DNA of 64,000 nucleotides from Callorhinus ursinus (lineage: Eukaryota; Chordata; Mammalia; Carnivora; Otariidae), in NCBI RefSeq assembly GCF_003265705.1, contig NW_020312966.1, positions 23,995,012 to 24,059,011 on the forward strand. Direction: 5' to 3'. The notes below the pieces were generated by a model. That model was not told the origin of the DNA, did no database searches, and saw nothing but the letters and a program-made list of their open reading frames with translations. The position numbers were made by a program, and so were the translations under genes. The first letter of the stretch is position 1. Every line of letters starts with the position of its first letter. Shown here one piece after another: positions 33,781 through 55,657 of this stretch.

Positions 33781-34331
33781 TTTCTAAACAGTGTTCGAGG
33801 CCCAAGTAAACGATTTGGGGATCCCGGGTTGCGACGTGCAGTTTGAGAAAACATTCCTCAGTTTAGTGGGTCCCCGTCAGCATTTGCTTAACATGAGATA
33901 GAGGTGAAAATAGGGTGCATCGCCCCGTTAGGGGTTTTTTGGTTTAAACTTTCTCGTCTGTGCTTGTGCTAGGGCACGGTGTAAATGTATGAGCAGGAGG
34001 TGAGTCACAGTCGAAGTTTGAAAGGCGCTGCACCGAGTAAAGGCGTAATCTGCAGCAATCAAGGTGTTTGGCAAGGCGCAGACCTGTCCAGAGGTTCGGA
34101 GGTTGGGTTTGGAGCGAGTCTGGCCCAGTGGTCTGGTTAACCATGTTGCGTACTCCCTTTATCTTCTGCTCCCTCTTCCTTGCTTCTGATGGGTAAACAT
34201 TCCCTACCAATGTGAATACATAATCTCATCAGATCGGATATTAAATCACTGCAGACCTATTGCTGGTTACCAGAGCCAATTTTATTATAGCTTAAAACTG
34301 CCTTTGAAACAGCAAAGTTAGAATGCTGTTT

Positions 34332-34515
34332 ATTTTTTAAGATTTTATTTATTCGTTTGAGAGGGAGAGAACCAGGGAGCAGCAGACAGAAGCAGAGGGA
34401 GAAGGAGACTCCCCCGCTGAGCAGGGAGCCCAACATAGGGCTGGGTCTCAGGACCCTGAGATGGTGACCCAAGCCAAAGGCAGCTGCCGAACTGATTTAG
34501 CCACCCAGGTGCCCC
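34332..34515 (-). mobile_element. can-SINE, long form, antisense, in GMNN intron 1
   Basis: TTTTTTAAGATTTTATTTATTC start and GCCACCCAGGTGCCCC end. Imperfect duplication AGAATGCTGTTTA / AGGATGCTATTCT. Confidence 0.9.
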
Positions 34516-34959
34516 TAGGATGCTATTCTTTAGGACAGACTTGAGCATACCCACGTACCTGGTGACCATTTATCGTTTTGCTTTTCTTGGTGACCATTTC
34601 TCAGATTTTTTTGAGTCCTCTGTTTAATCCAGGACACCACAGTGTTCTGTAAATTTGTTTAGAATACCTAATTTTCCTGTTGTAACAAGATGTTTCTAAC
34701 CAGAATTATTGTTTGTGTGTACGTAATAGAGATAGTAAGAGTCAACTAGCTTCAGTCACTGTAGTCTCTGATGGGGCTGAGTTTGGGTACAGTGAGAAAA
34801 GATCGTAGTTTCACTGTACTGTAGCAATGAGTTCTATGATTGTAAATACTTATAAATACTTTCAGCAACAACAAAAAAATCTAAACTCCACCTTCGGGTG
34901 CAAACCACTTTCTGTTTATGATATGAATTACTAGTTTTTTGTACTTCACCAGGTGTATA

Positions 34960-41376
<6,417 letters not shown>

Positions 41377-41630
41377 AAGTCATGCTTATCTGACTTGAGA
41401 AATTTACTGCCAGAGTTTACTTCCACTAGAGTTCTTGGTAGCAGAGCAGACAACTGTGTACTGCAGAGTTGGAATCAGACCTCCTTGTTTGAATCCTGGG
41501 ACCCCCGTTGTATTAAAATACAAATACTATGTATTTTTAATCTATTGATGTTTTATGTAAATAGCCTTTTCTCAGTGGTCAAACATGACTTGTGTATGAT
41601 AAATAAACTTCAGTCTCTTGTTGAGCAATG
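41377..41630 (+). terminator. GMNN: GMNN 3' UTR with polyadenylation signal
   Basis: The sequence after the TGA is unique and AT-rich. It carries AATAAA at 41602-41607, followed by a T/G-containing stretch, which gives a 3' UTR of roughly 250 bases. A second AATAAA near 42343 could give a longer form that would include the SINE at 41756-41850. The cleavage position is inferred. Confidence 0.65.
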
Positions 41631-41755
41631 TGTGTATCTGGGAAGAATGAAGTATAACCAGGCTAGAGAAAGTGTGTCTGTTTCTATGGTTTTATATTGT
41701 TTTCTTTCTGTTGCTCTGCTATCTTGGAGGAAACAAGGAGAAAATGAATTTATCC

Positions 41756-41850
41756 TTTTTTTTTTTAAGTAAGCTCTACACCTAGCATGGGGCTCAAACT
41801 CACGACCCCAAGATCAAGAGTTGCTTGCTCTACTGACCGAGCCAGCCAGG
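41756..41850 (-). mobile_element. can-SINE, short form, antisense, just downstream of GMNN
   Basis: Poly-T start, AAGTAAGCTCTACACC body, end AGCCAGCCAGG. It starts about 150 bases after the GMNN polyadenylation signal. Confidence 0.88.
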
Positions 41851-42549
41851 AATCTTTTCTCTCAAGACTGAGGTGGTTGACGTTTTTACTCCTAAGTCTG
41901 GTTGTACCTCAAGCTCATTGTAGGGACTGTTGATTTCCACATACTCTTACTTGGTACTTGTGATTGTGGAGTTTGAGAATCTAGTATTGGACGCTCCCCA
42001 CGTGGATCTGAGTAGCCAGGAAAAGGCCCAGTTGGCTGGTATAAGCAGACTCTTGGAAGCTTAGAATGTTGGGTGATTGTTCCCCGAGGTGGGGGGGGTA
42101 AACATTCACTTAGATACAGGGAAAAAGCCAAGGGTTGTGAAATTTTCTGTTCACATATTTCACATATGTTATAGTACACAGTATGTATATTGAGGAATAA
42201 GAAAGGTAGATTAATTAGGGATTTCCCATATGTACTGTTTCGAATGAAGAACAGGAGAAAGGAAATTGTTTACAAAGTACATAGCTTTGGGATGGAATAT
42301 GTTCTTTGAGAAGCATACCAAGTACTTTTTATATAGATTGGCAATAAAGAGCTTGTTGAGCTTTAAAGGCTTCCTTTAGGCAAGGTGTATTTATCCTTAC
42401 AGAACCTGAATATTCATATTGAGTTAGTCTACCTCAATGTTGAGGGTTAAAGCTTCTACTTCAGTGCCTGAACTAAATGCTTTGAAAATGGAAGTGATAT
42501 TAATGTGCAGCAACATTGTCTAAAAATCTGGGATGTTGGAAATACCTTT

Positions 42550-42710
42550 GCTACCCAGCATGATGGCCAGTGAGCCGCACATGGCTGTTGAGCACGTGAA
42601 ATGTGGCTAGTGTGGATGCAGAACTGAACTTTGATTTATGTTCAAGTAGCTGCGTGAGGCTGCTATGTTCGTGCAGCTCTCTGTCTTAGGTATGGGCCAC
42701 TAGCCTAAGA
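42550..42710. mobile_element. MER5A-like hAT-Charlie remnant
   Basis: 'GCCGCACATGGCTGTTGAGCACGTGAAATGTGGCTAGTG' (split here: CACATGGCTGTTGAGCACG, then AAATGTGGCTAGTG) is characteristic of MER5 elements as I recall them. Confidence 0.6.
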
Positions 42711-42929
42711 TCAAATTAAGATGATACATTTTATGCTAAGTGTTTTTTACTACAGTAAAAAATAATTTAAAGAATATTACGGGTTAAGGGTAGAAGGCAG
42801 TCAGCCAAGAGGCTATTAGAATGAATGAGAGCTAAGCAGAAGAGGGTGACCTGGCAAATAGAAAGTATTTCTGGAAAATGCGAAAGATGGATTGCCAGGA
42901 TTTGGTGGGGAGCAAAAGGGAAAGGGAAA

Positions 42930-43960
42930 TGAGGACTTTACAATGTAATGTAAAAGCTATCACTATTAATCCAGAAGAAAATAAAGGGAAAATTATAGTG
43001 ACTTTGGTTGTGGCAAAGATTTCTCAAAAAGGACACAAAAAGTACAAAGTCTATAGTAAATTGAACTTCATAAAAATCAAAAACGTCTCTTTGAATGAAG
43101 AGAATGAAAAGATAAGCCATAGACCGAGAGAAACTATTTGGCAAAATCTCCCAACAAAAGCTTTATATCTCTAAAGAACTCTTAAACTCAGTAAGTAGAC
43201 AGCGTAGCTTTTAAAATAGGGAAGATTTGGACACTTGATCAAAGGGTGTATACAGCGAACCAGCACGTGACGAGATGTCTGCAGCCTCAGTCGTTAGGGA
43301 AACGCAAATCAAGCCTGCAGTGAGCTGCTGCTGACCTGTCAGAAGGCAGTTTGCAAAACAGAAATGTGGCCGTACTGTGGCGACATACTAAGGCCGTGAA
43401 GCCAGGGCATCTTCCCTGCACTGCTGGTGGCCAGGTTCAGTACTACAAATGCTGTGAAAATGGCCATTTATTAAAAGCTAAACTTAACATTCCTTAGGTT
43501 CCAGCCATTCCACTCCCAGGTGTGTTTACCTAACAGAAATGAAAGCATATGTCCACATGAAGACTAGTTGGCACATTCTCAGTTTTATCTGTAGTAGCCA
43601 AAATGTCCACCAGCAAAGGAAAGGATGAACAGATGGTGGTATATCCATACAGTGGAATACCACTCAGCAATTAACAGTTGGCATAAACAACATGGACAAA
43701 TCTCAAATGATGTTGAGTGGAAGAAAGCAGGTAAGAGTACCTGCTGTTTGCTTCCATTTAGATAAAACTAGAATCTTGATAGAAAGCAAATCAGTTGCCT
43801 GAGGACCTTGGCGTGGTTTTGGGGATAGATTTTTAAATCTCCAGAACCTGGGAACTGTGACCCTAGATGATGGGGAATTTGGAAGAATTTACTTAAGATG
43901 ATAAGTCTGATTTTTAATTAGGTATCAAATGTCAGAATACCTCAATGAAATGCCTTAAAG
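42930..43960 (+). mobile_element. Ancient L1 ORF2 3' fragment
   Basis: The order of landmarks (AAATTGAACTTCATAAAAATC, then TTAGGGAAACGCAAATCAAG, then TAGTAGCCAAAATGTCCACC, then CAGTGGAATACCACTCAGCA) is that of the ORF2 C-terminus and 3' end. It is strongly diverged. It lies upstream of a more 5' ORF2 fragment at 44.07 kb, so the two are separate insertions or rearranged. Confidence 0.7.
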
Positions 43961-44069
43961 ACAGGGTCAGCAGTCAGTCATGCCTGGCAAGTTAGCATAA
44001 CTTATTTGAAGTTGACTTAAAAAATTCAGGGGAGCTTCTTAAGGATAACGGCAACAGATTAAGAATCAG

Positions 44070-44700
44070 CTGGAAAAATGTTACTTGTGAAGCCTGGATT
44101 AGACTGAACTTGTCAACATATTCTATAGGGTCAGTATTACATACTAAATTGGCCAGGATAGCCCACAAAAAGGTTTGGAGCAGGGGGAAACAAGAGCCCT
44201 GGTAATACAAATGGACAAATCCTAAATAAAATGGTAAATCTAATCCAATTATATACTGAAAGAAAACATGATGACCACGTTGGGGTTTATCCCAGGGATG
44301 CGAGATTGTGTCAGTATTAGTACACACTTGAAATTCTTCACATTGAAGGGGGAGAAAGCCCATAATCCTAATAAAATAGCATCGATAAAATGTAACAGCT
44401 AAGCCAGGGAAAGAAATTTTAACTTGATAAAAAGCTATCTTCCTATGCCTAACAAACATGGTGAATGATTAATGCTGAAGCTTTAGAAACAATTGTAAGG
44501 TCATGAACTAGAGAAGAATGGGCCACAATTACTACTAATTATTTTTGAGGTCTCAGCCTGGTGCAATCAAATCAAAGAAAGCTAATTATGGAAAGGAAAA
44601 AGAACTCATTTACATAAGAAAGTCCCAAGAGCGACTAGAAACAAATTAAGTGGCCAGATTTTAAAATCACCTTAAATTAATTGCTTTTCTATATAGGAGC
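44070..44700 (+). mobile_element. Ancient L1 ORF2 RT-region fragment
   Basis: Landmarks such as 'TTTATCCCAGGGATGC' and 'CAAACATGGTGAATGATTAATGCT' fall in the order expected for the L1 RT domain, on the plus strand. It is heavily diverged with no open frame. Confidence 0.55.
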
Positions 44701-46089
44701 ACAGACAAGTTTAAAAACAGTGGGTGTGGGGATGGTGAGAGGGTCTGTGATGAGAAGTAGATGTTACTAAGATGTGGCAAAAATATTCTTAAAAACTTCT
44801 GGGACATGTTATGTCTCTTCCTGCCTTCCTCAGAGTTCTTCGTAAAAAATAGAAACTAACTCTTGTCTACTGTGAACAAAAATGGAATTCACTGGAAGAA
44901 TAGAATGGTCCTAAAGAAGCAGAAACCAGCACGGGGCACCCTCTAACAGGTGCTCATCGGCACTGTCTTCGTGCTGATTTTCTCCCCTTTCCTGACATGG
45001 CGAGATTGGCATGGCCTGGCTTATGTCGCTGCTCCTTGGGAGGGCAAGAGAGCTTGGTTGACAGTCTCTTAAGACGACACTGTGGGCCAGCTATCCCCTC
45101 GAAATTGCAGTGTCTCAGAAGAAAGAATTGATTTCTAGTTAACCAGAACACAGTACATGTCCACTACCCAGCCTTGGGCCCTTGCAACTTTGCTCTGTTG
45201 AGACAACTCCCCTGCTCACCCTCTCACCTTCAAGAAACCTCAGTTGAATTTTAGGTTCTAGCTCATTAGGTTTAGGTCAAGAAGGATAGGCGTTGGCATA
45301 TTTGAGCTCCTGGGGCCTCTGGGTGGGATAACTCTGAGGTGTGTGTGTTGTATTTTTACCAGAGCAGTCCCGCAGCAGGATCACAAGTACCGTCTACCTA
45401 CAGTGTAACGTTCTTGACCACACACCTACTCGCTTTCTTCCCTTCCCTGTTGCTCGTTCCTTAGATCATCTTCCAAATACAGTCCTTGCACTCAAATTCT
45501 TGACTCAAGTCTGCTTCTAGGAGAACTCAAATGTTGGGGAAGGATGAAGTTATAAGGGGTAACAAAGGAAAATAACTAATTATTAGAACTTTGGCGAACC
45601 AGTTTTAAATTCAAAGCTTAGCATAATGCCCCAACGCCCAAGTCTAAGCCTTATGTTTTACCACCTTCAACTTCTAGGTGTGCCAGAGACCAAAAAAGAA
45701 CTTGAATACAGCAATATAGCCAGGCTGCCTTTCAAGCTACACCTCTGTAGATAAAATGTTAACCCAGAGTTCTCTAAGCATTGTCAGAAGAGGGGCCTTA
45801 GCAATTTCTGGTTAAGCAGGAGAGTCAAACACAGCCGTTTATCTCCTGTGTTTCCCTAGATCCCATTAAAAATAATAGTAACCTACAATAAAAAACTAAT
45901 GATGTATGGTGATTAACATAACATAATAAAAAAAGAATCCATATTCCTACTAAAAAATAAAAAAAATAATAGTAAACTACAAAAGACATAATCTCACCCT
46001 GATGGAGACAGTTAATAGTCAAGAAAAGATGGAAAGTGACAAAGCAGGGCCCAGAAGGAAACTTACAAACAAATGAAAATATAGATATT
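44700..46089. other. Intergenic sequence between GMNN and ARMH2
   Basis: No gene recognised; a small AT-rich L1-tail-like piece is at about 45860-45970. Confidence 0.45.
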
Positions 46090-46299
46090 GCTAAGAAATC
46101 CATTTCTAGAAATCTATTCCACAGATGTACTCACATGTGTGAAATGATCTATATTTGTTATTACAACTTTAATCTATCAAAAGATGGAATAATCTAAATG
46201 TCCATGCTTAAAATTACATAAATTATATAGTTCAGTCATACAGTGGAATACTCTGAAGCAGTAGAAAAGAAGAAACTCTTTAAGATATAAAAACCAAGA

Positions 46300-47560
46300 C
46301 CAAGGTAAAGTATTGGTACGTACAACAGCATTTTTCACAGAAGTAGAACAAATACTCCTAAAATTTGTATGGCCCCACAAAAGACCCTGTATAGCCGAAA
46401 CAATCTTGAGAGAGAAGAACCAAGTTAGAAGTATCACAATCCCAGATTACAAGATCTACGACAAAGCTGTAGTAATCCAAACAATATGGTACCGGCACAA
46501 AAATAGACACACAGATCAGTAGAACAGAATAGAGAGCCCGGAAATAAACCTACACTTGTGTGGTCAATCTACGCCAAAGGATGCAAAAACATACAATGGG
46601 GAAAAGAGAATCTTCTATAAATGGTGTTGGCGTTACTAGACAGCTACATGCAAGAGAATGAAACCAGACCACTTTCTTAACACTATACACAAAAATAAAA
46701 TGGATTTAAGACTTAAATGTGAGACTCGAAATCATAAAACTTATAGAAGAAAACATAGCCGGTAAGTTCTTTGACATCAACCATAAAAACACTTCTAGGT
46801 ATGTCTCCAGAGGCAAAGGAAACAAAAGCAAAATTATAATATTGGGACTACACCAAAATAAAAAGCTGCTGCCCGGCCAAGGAAACCATTAACAAAACAA
46901 ACAGGCAACCTACTGAATGGGAGAAGATACTTGCAAAATGATACATCCAATAAAGGGTTAATATTTAAAGTAGGTGAAGAACTTACACAACTCAACACCA
47001 AAAAACCAAATAATCCAACTGAAAATGGGCAGAGAACCTAAATAGGCATTTCTCCAAAGAAGACATACAAATGGCCAACAGACACATAAAAAAATGCTCA
47101 ACATTGCTAATCAGAGAAATGCAAATTAAAACCACAAAGAGATGTCACTCTGTCAGAATGGCTAAAATAAACACAAGAAATAACAAGTGTTGGTGAGGAT
47201 GTGGAGAAAAGACACTGTGGAAAACAGTATGGAGGCTGCTCAAAAAGTTTAAAATGATCCAGTAAATTCCACTACTGGATATTTATCCAAGGAAAATGAT
47301 AACATTAACTTGAAAAGGTATATGCACTCCTGTGTTTATTGCAGCATTATATACGGTAGCCAGGATATGGGAGCTGACAGTTACACAGTGTGAGACTGGA
47401 GGGTGGTTGAACAGCTATGGAGAATGGGAATCAATTAGTGAAACTAAAGCCACAAAACAAAGGAACAAGACTCCGGGGAAAACAGAGTTGTACGAAGAAG
47501 AAAATCATACTACGTGGTACGACTTAGCCGTGAAAAATATTGAAGTATTCCTATTTGTTG
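46300..47560 (+). mobile_element. Older L1 ORF2 3' portion
   Basis: Sequence matches the L1 ORF2 C-terminal region: 'AAATTTGTATGGCCCCACAAAAGACC' type blocks, [18 protein letters not shown] in one frame, then 'CAGCATTATATACGGTAGCC'. Many frameshifts and stops are present. It is more degraded than the copy at 22.9-27.8 kb. A further old L1 3' piece seems to precede it (46,090-46,290). Confidence 0.8.
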
Positions 47561-47609
47561 TAATTAACAAGTTACATAGGTAATTAACAGTGATATAGAT
47601 AATGCATCC

Positions 47610-47772
47610 TTTTTTTAATATTTTATTTATTTGTTTGAGAGAGCGGCAGGCAGAGGGAGAAGCAGCCTCCCCGCGGAACAGGGAGCCTGATGATGCGGGA
47701 CTCGATCCCAGGACCCTGGGATCATGACCTGAGCCGAAGGCAGACGCTTAACAACAGCCACCCAGGTGTCCC
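47610..47772 (-). mobile_element. can-SINE, long form, antisense
   Basis: Poly-T start, end GCCACCCAGGTGTCCC. Confidence 0.92.
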
Positions 47773-47926
47773 AGATCTTCCAATGATGGCATGATTATTC
47801 CTGAGAGAGGAAGAGGAGGGCATGTGGACACAGGCAAGGGGCAGGGTTACAACCCTAAGTCTTATCTGTCATCTTAAGAAGTAAAAGGAAAAATACCTAA
47901 AATTGAAAAAAATAGGAGCAATGTAT

Positions 47927-48121
47927 AAAGGGCGCCTGGGTGGCTCAGTGGGTGAAATGTCTGCCTTCAGCTCAGGTCATGATCCCAGGATCCTGGGATC
48001 GAGCCCCACATCGGGCTCCCTGCTCAGCGGGGAGTCTGCTTCTCCCTCTCCCTCTGCCTCTCCCTCTGCTTGTGCTCTCTCTTTCTAATAAATAAATAAA
48101 ATCTTAAAAAAAAAAAGAATT
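47927..48121 (+). mobile_element. can-SINE, long form, sense
   Basis: Duplication AGCAATGTAT at 47917-47926 and 48122-48131. Confidence 0.93.
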
Positions 48122-48131
48122 AGCAATGTAT

Positions 48132-49620
48132 GTGAACTATTTACAGCTATGGAGGTAAGTAAATACCAGAAGAAATAGCCAAAAGAATTCCAACGGTTAC
48201 CTCTGGGAGTGTGAATCAGGAGGGAGTTTGGGGATTGCTGTTTTTCTGTCAGAGGCCTTGCGTTATTTGACTTTTTAAATCATGTTCGTGTATTACTTTG
48301 AAATACAATAAAATTTAATTTAAAAAGCATTTAAAACCACAGGCAGGCAGCTCCGTCACACACACCTTTGAGTCCAGGTGCTTGTGGGACCCAAGTTGTG
48401 TTTTAAGTATTTATTTTTAAAAAAAATCATGTCTCCATTTGTACTTAAGCACTATTCTCTTTTGCACAGCCAAATATTTACAATTATGTTTCATGTCGGG
48501 CGTTCTGCTGCAAAACCATAAAAGAGGGACACAGGGGAAAAACATTTAAAAAAAGTAATTTCTGCCCACGACCCCGTCTCTCAATGGGACTTCCGATTTC
48601 CAACCCTTAATCTACCCCCTTAAATGGGATTCTAGTTGGAGAAACTCTATTCCAAAAGCCACCATGGGTGAGAACATACAGTTGCCCCGCGGAACACAGC
48701 TTTGCCTGGTTGAAGGTCTGAGAACACCTCCCCCACCCCCCGCCCCCGAGATGCCCGTGAGTCCACATGGTGTGATCCGTGCCCCTCTCAGCATTCCTGT
48801 AATAAATACAAGCGAGGATCACAGAACGACACCACCTGTTTAATAAAGGCGGAAGCGTCAGGCTGGAGCACAGCTTGGTCAAAGACCATTTGTGACAAGT
48901 GAAAGTACATAGTTCAACCTACGATGGCCGCAACGTCAGCATAAGGCGACTGTTAGTGTAGCTGGAGAAACAGGTGCACATCCCTTAGGCACTTGCGATA
49001 AATACTACCCTTTGCAATAAAGCTTTTCATGACACTGGGGAACACAGAAGTCAAGTGCAGGTTTTCTGCACCTATCCCTTAACGATCCAATAGGGAGGGT
49101 GCACATCTTGGTAGGAAAACCCAAGAGCCTACCTTCAGGCTGTCTAGGTGTCGGAGCAGACGGCACCCTACCTCCATCCAGAGCTCCCTCAGGGGAGTTG
49201 AGGGCTGCTTTTCTGGAGTGTTCATTCCCCCGAATTTCCTGCTGGCCCGACAGAACAAAATCATGTTCTGGTGGCCAGAAGACCCTCTCGGCTAAAGGCG
49301 TGGCAGCTGGAGGGCCGGCACTGAAATTATCAGGGCTGAAAGGTTACAGGTGGGGTAATAGTGCTCTCTACAAGGGGTGGCTGGGGGTTGGGCTGGGTGC
49401 TTTGGCTTTATGTCATCTAATAACCCCCAAAACATACCATTGCTCCTAATAGTTATATACATAACTCATCTTTCAATGAATCCCCATATCATGAACTTAA
49501 TTTTTCTGAGGTCATTTTAAAGAGTGGCACTTTTCATACGTTTGCTTATTTCAGTGACCGTTGAAGATTTATATAGAATTTCTTAACTACCTAAAAGAAA
49601 ACCGAAGAAGACTATATCGA
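48132..49620. other. Intergenic sequence 3' of ARMH2
   Basis: A diverged L1-like 3' end may lie at 48140-48320. The rest is unassigned; frames at 49099-49449 and 48882-48607 resemble no known protein. Confidence 0.45.
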
Positions 49621-49698
49621 CTTTTTATTATTTATTCCGGTTTTCCAGGCTAATGCGGTGGTATAGACAGCTGCGTCAAGTGGCTGCATTCGGAGAAA

Positions 49699-52612
<2,914 letters not shown>

Positions 52613-52852
52613 TCAGCAGCCGAAGTTCATAGTCAAGAACTCTGGAATGCATCACCTAGCAACCCTGGAGAACGGAATACACCAGTCAGGGGGAAGAAGG
52701 GATGCCTTGATTCTTCAGGCAGGCATCAAAGGCCGTCTGCGATTTCAGCTACACCAAGTGTCCTTTCACTTCTCTGGGTGCGTAGCATCTCAACTTGTAC
52801 CAAACCGGTTCCCCCTCACGCACACGAGGCGCATTCCTGCCTTCGCACTTTT

Positions 52853-53051
52853 TTTTTTTTAAGATATTTTTTATTTATTTATTTGACAGAGAGGCAGAGA
52901 GCACAGGTAGGCAGAGGGGCAGGCGGAGGGAAAGGGAGAAGCAGGCTTTCTGCTGAGCAGGGAGCCCGATGCGGGGCTTCATCCCAGGATTCTGGGATCA
53001 TGACCTGAGCCGAAGGCAGTTGCTTAACCGACTGAGCCACCCAGGCGCCCC
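52853..53051 (-). mobile_element. can-SINE, long form, 260 bp upstream of the ARMH2 start
   Basis: Duplication CTGCCTTCGCACTTTT (52837-52852) and CTGCCTTTGCACTTTT (53052-53067). Same strand as ARMH2. Confidence 0.95.
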
Positions 53052-53189
53052 CTGCCTTTGCACTTTTGCTTGGGCAGCGCCTGCTAGCAGCTTGCCCATT
53101 TTACTTTGCTTATTCCAACACGTACTGAACCTCCGTCCGTAGGATTATCCCTGTTCTGCTTATTTGTCACGTAATCAGACTTTTTCTCC

Positions 53190-53830
53190 ACATCACTGAT
53201 GTCCTGTATTGATCCCGTCTTGCTGAGAAAATGGAAGCAGGCTGAAGGGCACTTGCAAAGGTGTCTTCACTGCACCCACCTAGCTGCATCCATGCACATG
53301 GACTCCTGCTGGCCTGTTGTTACCGACGCCCTCTCCATTCATGCAGCATATTTCCGCCACCCCTCGCCCCACTCAGGGAGATTGCTCTACAGCTCTTCTC
53401 TTACCTTAACTAATTTTTCCATCGCGACTGGATCGTTTGCATCATCAACAAGCATATGCTGTTACTTTTTCTCAGTAAAAAAATAAAACACTTTCTTGAC
53501 CTCATATAACCCTCCACTGAGTTACTGCTCTGCGCTCCTTCATACGACAACTCTTCAAAGAGTGGCCATACTCACCGTTTCAAGTATTCTTCCATCCTCT
53601 CTTGGATGTACTCCAAAGAGAAATTTCCAACCCATGAATCTACTGGGATTGCTCGTCAGCGTCACTAATGACCTTCATTCTGCTGAATCCAATTCTCAGT
53701 CTTCAGCATTTGACACTTTTTCCTTGAAACGCCTTTTTTGCCTAACTTCTAAGCTGTCATACGCAATTTTTCTTCTGCTTACCACCCTCCATTTCCCTTT
53801 GCTGGTTGAGAATGAGGTGCACCGTGTTGT
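53190..53830 (+). mobile_element. L2 ORF2 reverse-transcriptase fossil
   Basis: The plus strand contains VTNDLHSAESNSQSSAFDTF, recognisable as the RT palm region of L2/CR1-type LINEs, which usually read VTNDLH...DLSAAFDTVDH. Frameshifts surround it. It lies between the ARMH2 5' end and the RIPOR2 3' end. Confidence 0.55.
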
Positions 53831-53909
53831 ACAAATGCCAGGTGAAGGAGGGCATGGGAAAAACATAGAGCAGACTCTGCACCTGAGACTAATAATTCAA
53901 AAATAATTT

Positions 53910-55657
53910 TTATTTTAACTTACATGATTGAAAGAGTGATGGATACAAATGCCACAAAACTAAAAGCACCACCTTCGAGCAAAAATAAAATGCAGAAATG
54001 AATACAAAAGATACGGAATTAATTACTCATGCAATATTCAAAAAATTAGGAAAAAAAAACCAAACAACAAACCAAACAAAAAACTCTGTAACATTTTTTA
54101 TTTGACTTTCTGTAAAAAGAATCATTTCAACCATTTAACATAGACTATAGACTATACATACTAACCATAGACTGTACAATGTACCTTTAAAATGAAGGAT
54201 ATATGCATATATATAATATTTATAAATATACAAATATATACACACATTATGACTTCACAGTTGAAAGAACTATTTGCCAGGAAGCCTGGCAAACAATTTT
54301 TACTTTTTTTTTAAATTTTTTATTTTAAGTAGGCTCCATGCCCAATGTGGGGCTCAAACTCATGACCCTGGGATCAAGAGTCACACGCTCTACCAACTGA
54401 GCCAGCCAGGCGCCCCAACAATTTTTACTTTAAAATGGAATACGAGTTGTTCTTAAAGGTCTTGCTAAAATGTAAATATTTAAAAGACACCTAAATGATA
54501 TTTTATACAAACACATCCAGAATACAGTTGATACTCCACAGTTTAAATAACACTCACACATATTATTTTGAGATCTTGGCATATCCCATCATGTATACTC
54601 TTAAGAGGAAGAAAAGCTATTGAGTGGTCTTGTAGTTTATGTAGAGGACTTGCTACCCTGATAGGGAAGCAATAAAGGAAGCTGTTACTTTAACTATTTG
54701 GCCAAGAGGTCCCACCCAGTGATGAATGATTTCTCTGGGTGCAGTCACGGTCCCTAGGGGCATTCTTCTCCTTCCAAATCTCATGGTAATTCCTGTAGAA
54801 GCAAGGACCACTTGGAATGTTCTTCTGCTCCCACCCCATTAAGAGTCCTCCAACTTCCAACTACTTCTACTTCAAAGAGCATCACAGCTTTCTGAACCCA
54901 TGACTTTTGGTTTTGATTTGTTGTAGCAGCAAAATATCTCTATTGTAAAAGTATCATTAAAAAATGGCTCTTTTTTAAAAAAGCTTAAACTTTGTGTTTT
55001 TTTAAGGAGTACAGGTATAAACTTAAGGTAGCTCTTAGTCATCCACCTGTCTTTTAACCATGGAAACATGCTTTTGGGACTTTCAGGATGGAGGAAAAAA
55101 ACAATAGAAGTAGTGGAGACTTGAGGAAAATGAAATTAAAAGAAAAATAAAACTCTTACAATGTGTCATTTTACCAAGTTCTGCGGGCAAACTTTTATTT
55201 GAAGAAATTCTTTTTTTTTTTTTGTGCTTTGCACTAAGGTGAAATTAGGTAGCTAACGGGGCCACTCAACCCTGAGAACACGACAGAGAAAAACTGCAAG
55301 GCATAGGATAGGCATCAAAGCATCACGTGACTATTTTAGGCTTATAGAAGAACTTCCAAAAAAGTACAAAGATGGCTGTTTTAAAATTCCACACATATGA
55401 GATAAGATGGGCTCTTTAACTAAGTACTGTCAGACGCCATCGACAATAAAATCTACAGAGTACTACACAGCCCGATTCTATTGGCCAAAGGAAAAGTGGC
55501 TAGGTCCTGGAAAACTCGATTTTGAATTCTATCTATAACATGTTACATTTCCAGACAACCTCAACAGAGCGCTTCAGGTTGTAAGCATTCCAGTTCGACC
55601 CCAGCACCGCCTCGATGAACAGGGCCATTTAGAAAGACAGCTGTACAGGAGAGCTCA
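53910..55657 (-). other. RIPOR2: Probable RIPOR2 3' UTR
   Basis: This is AT-rich, mostly unique sequence directly following the RIPOR2 stop. On the minus strand AATAAA occurs near 55193, 54096 and 53908-53913; the last is followed by L2 repeat sequence and marks the likely distal end. A short antisense can-SINE (54307-54416) lies inside, in the sense orientation of the transcript. The extent is inferred from signals and lack of older repeats. Confidence 0.5.
54307..54416 (-). mobile_element. can-SINE, short form, inside the probable RIPOR2 3' UTR
   Basis: Perfect 15-base duplication AACAATTTTTACTTT at 54292-54306 and 54417-54431. It is in sense orientation relative to RIPOR2. Confidence 0.94.

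Noticed and set aside
32799..33854. Open frame of 351 codons on the minus strand through the CpG island
   Set aside because: High GC depletes stop codons; frames on several other phases are open over the same bases, composition is Arg/Pro/Ala-rich, and no known protein resembles it.
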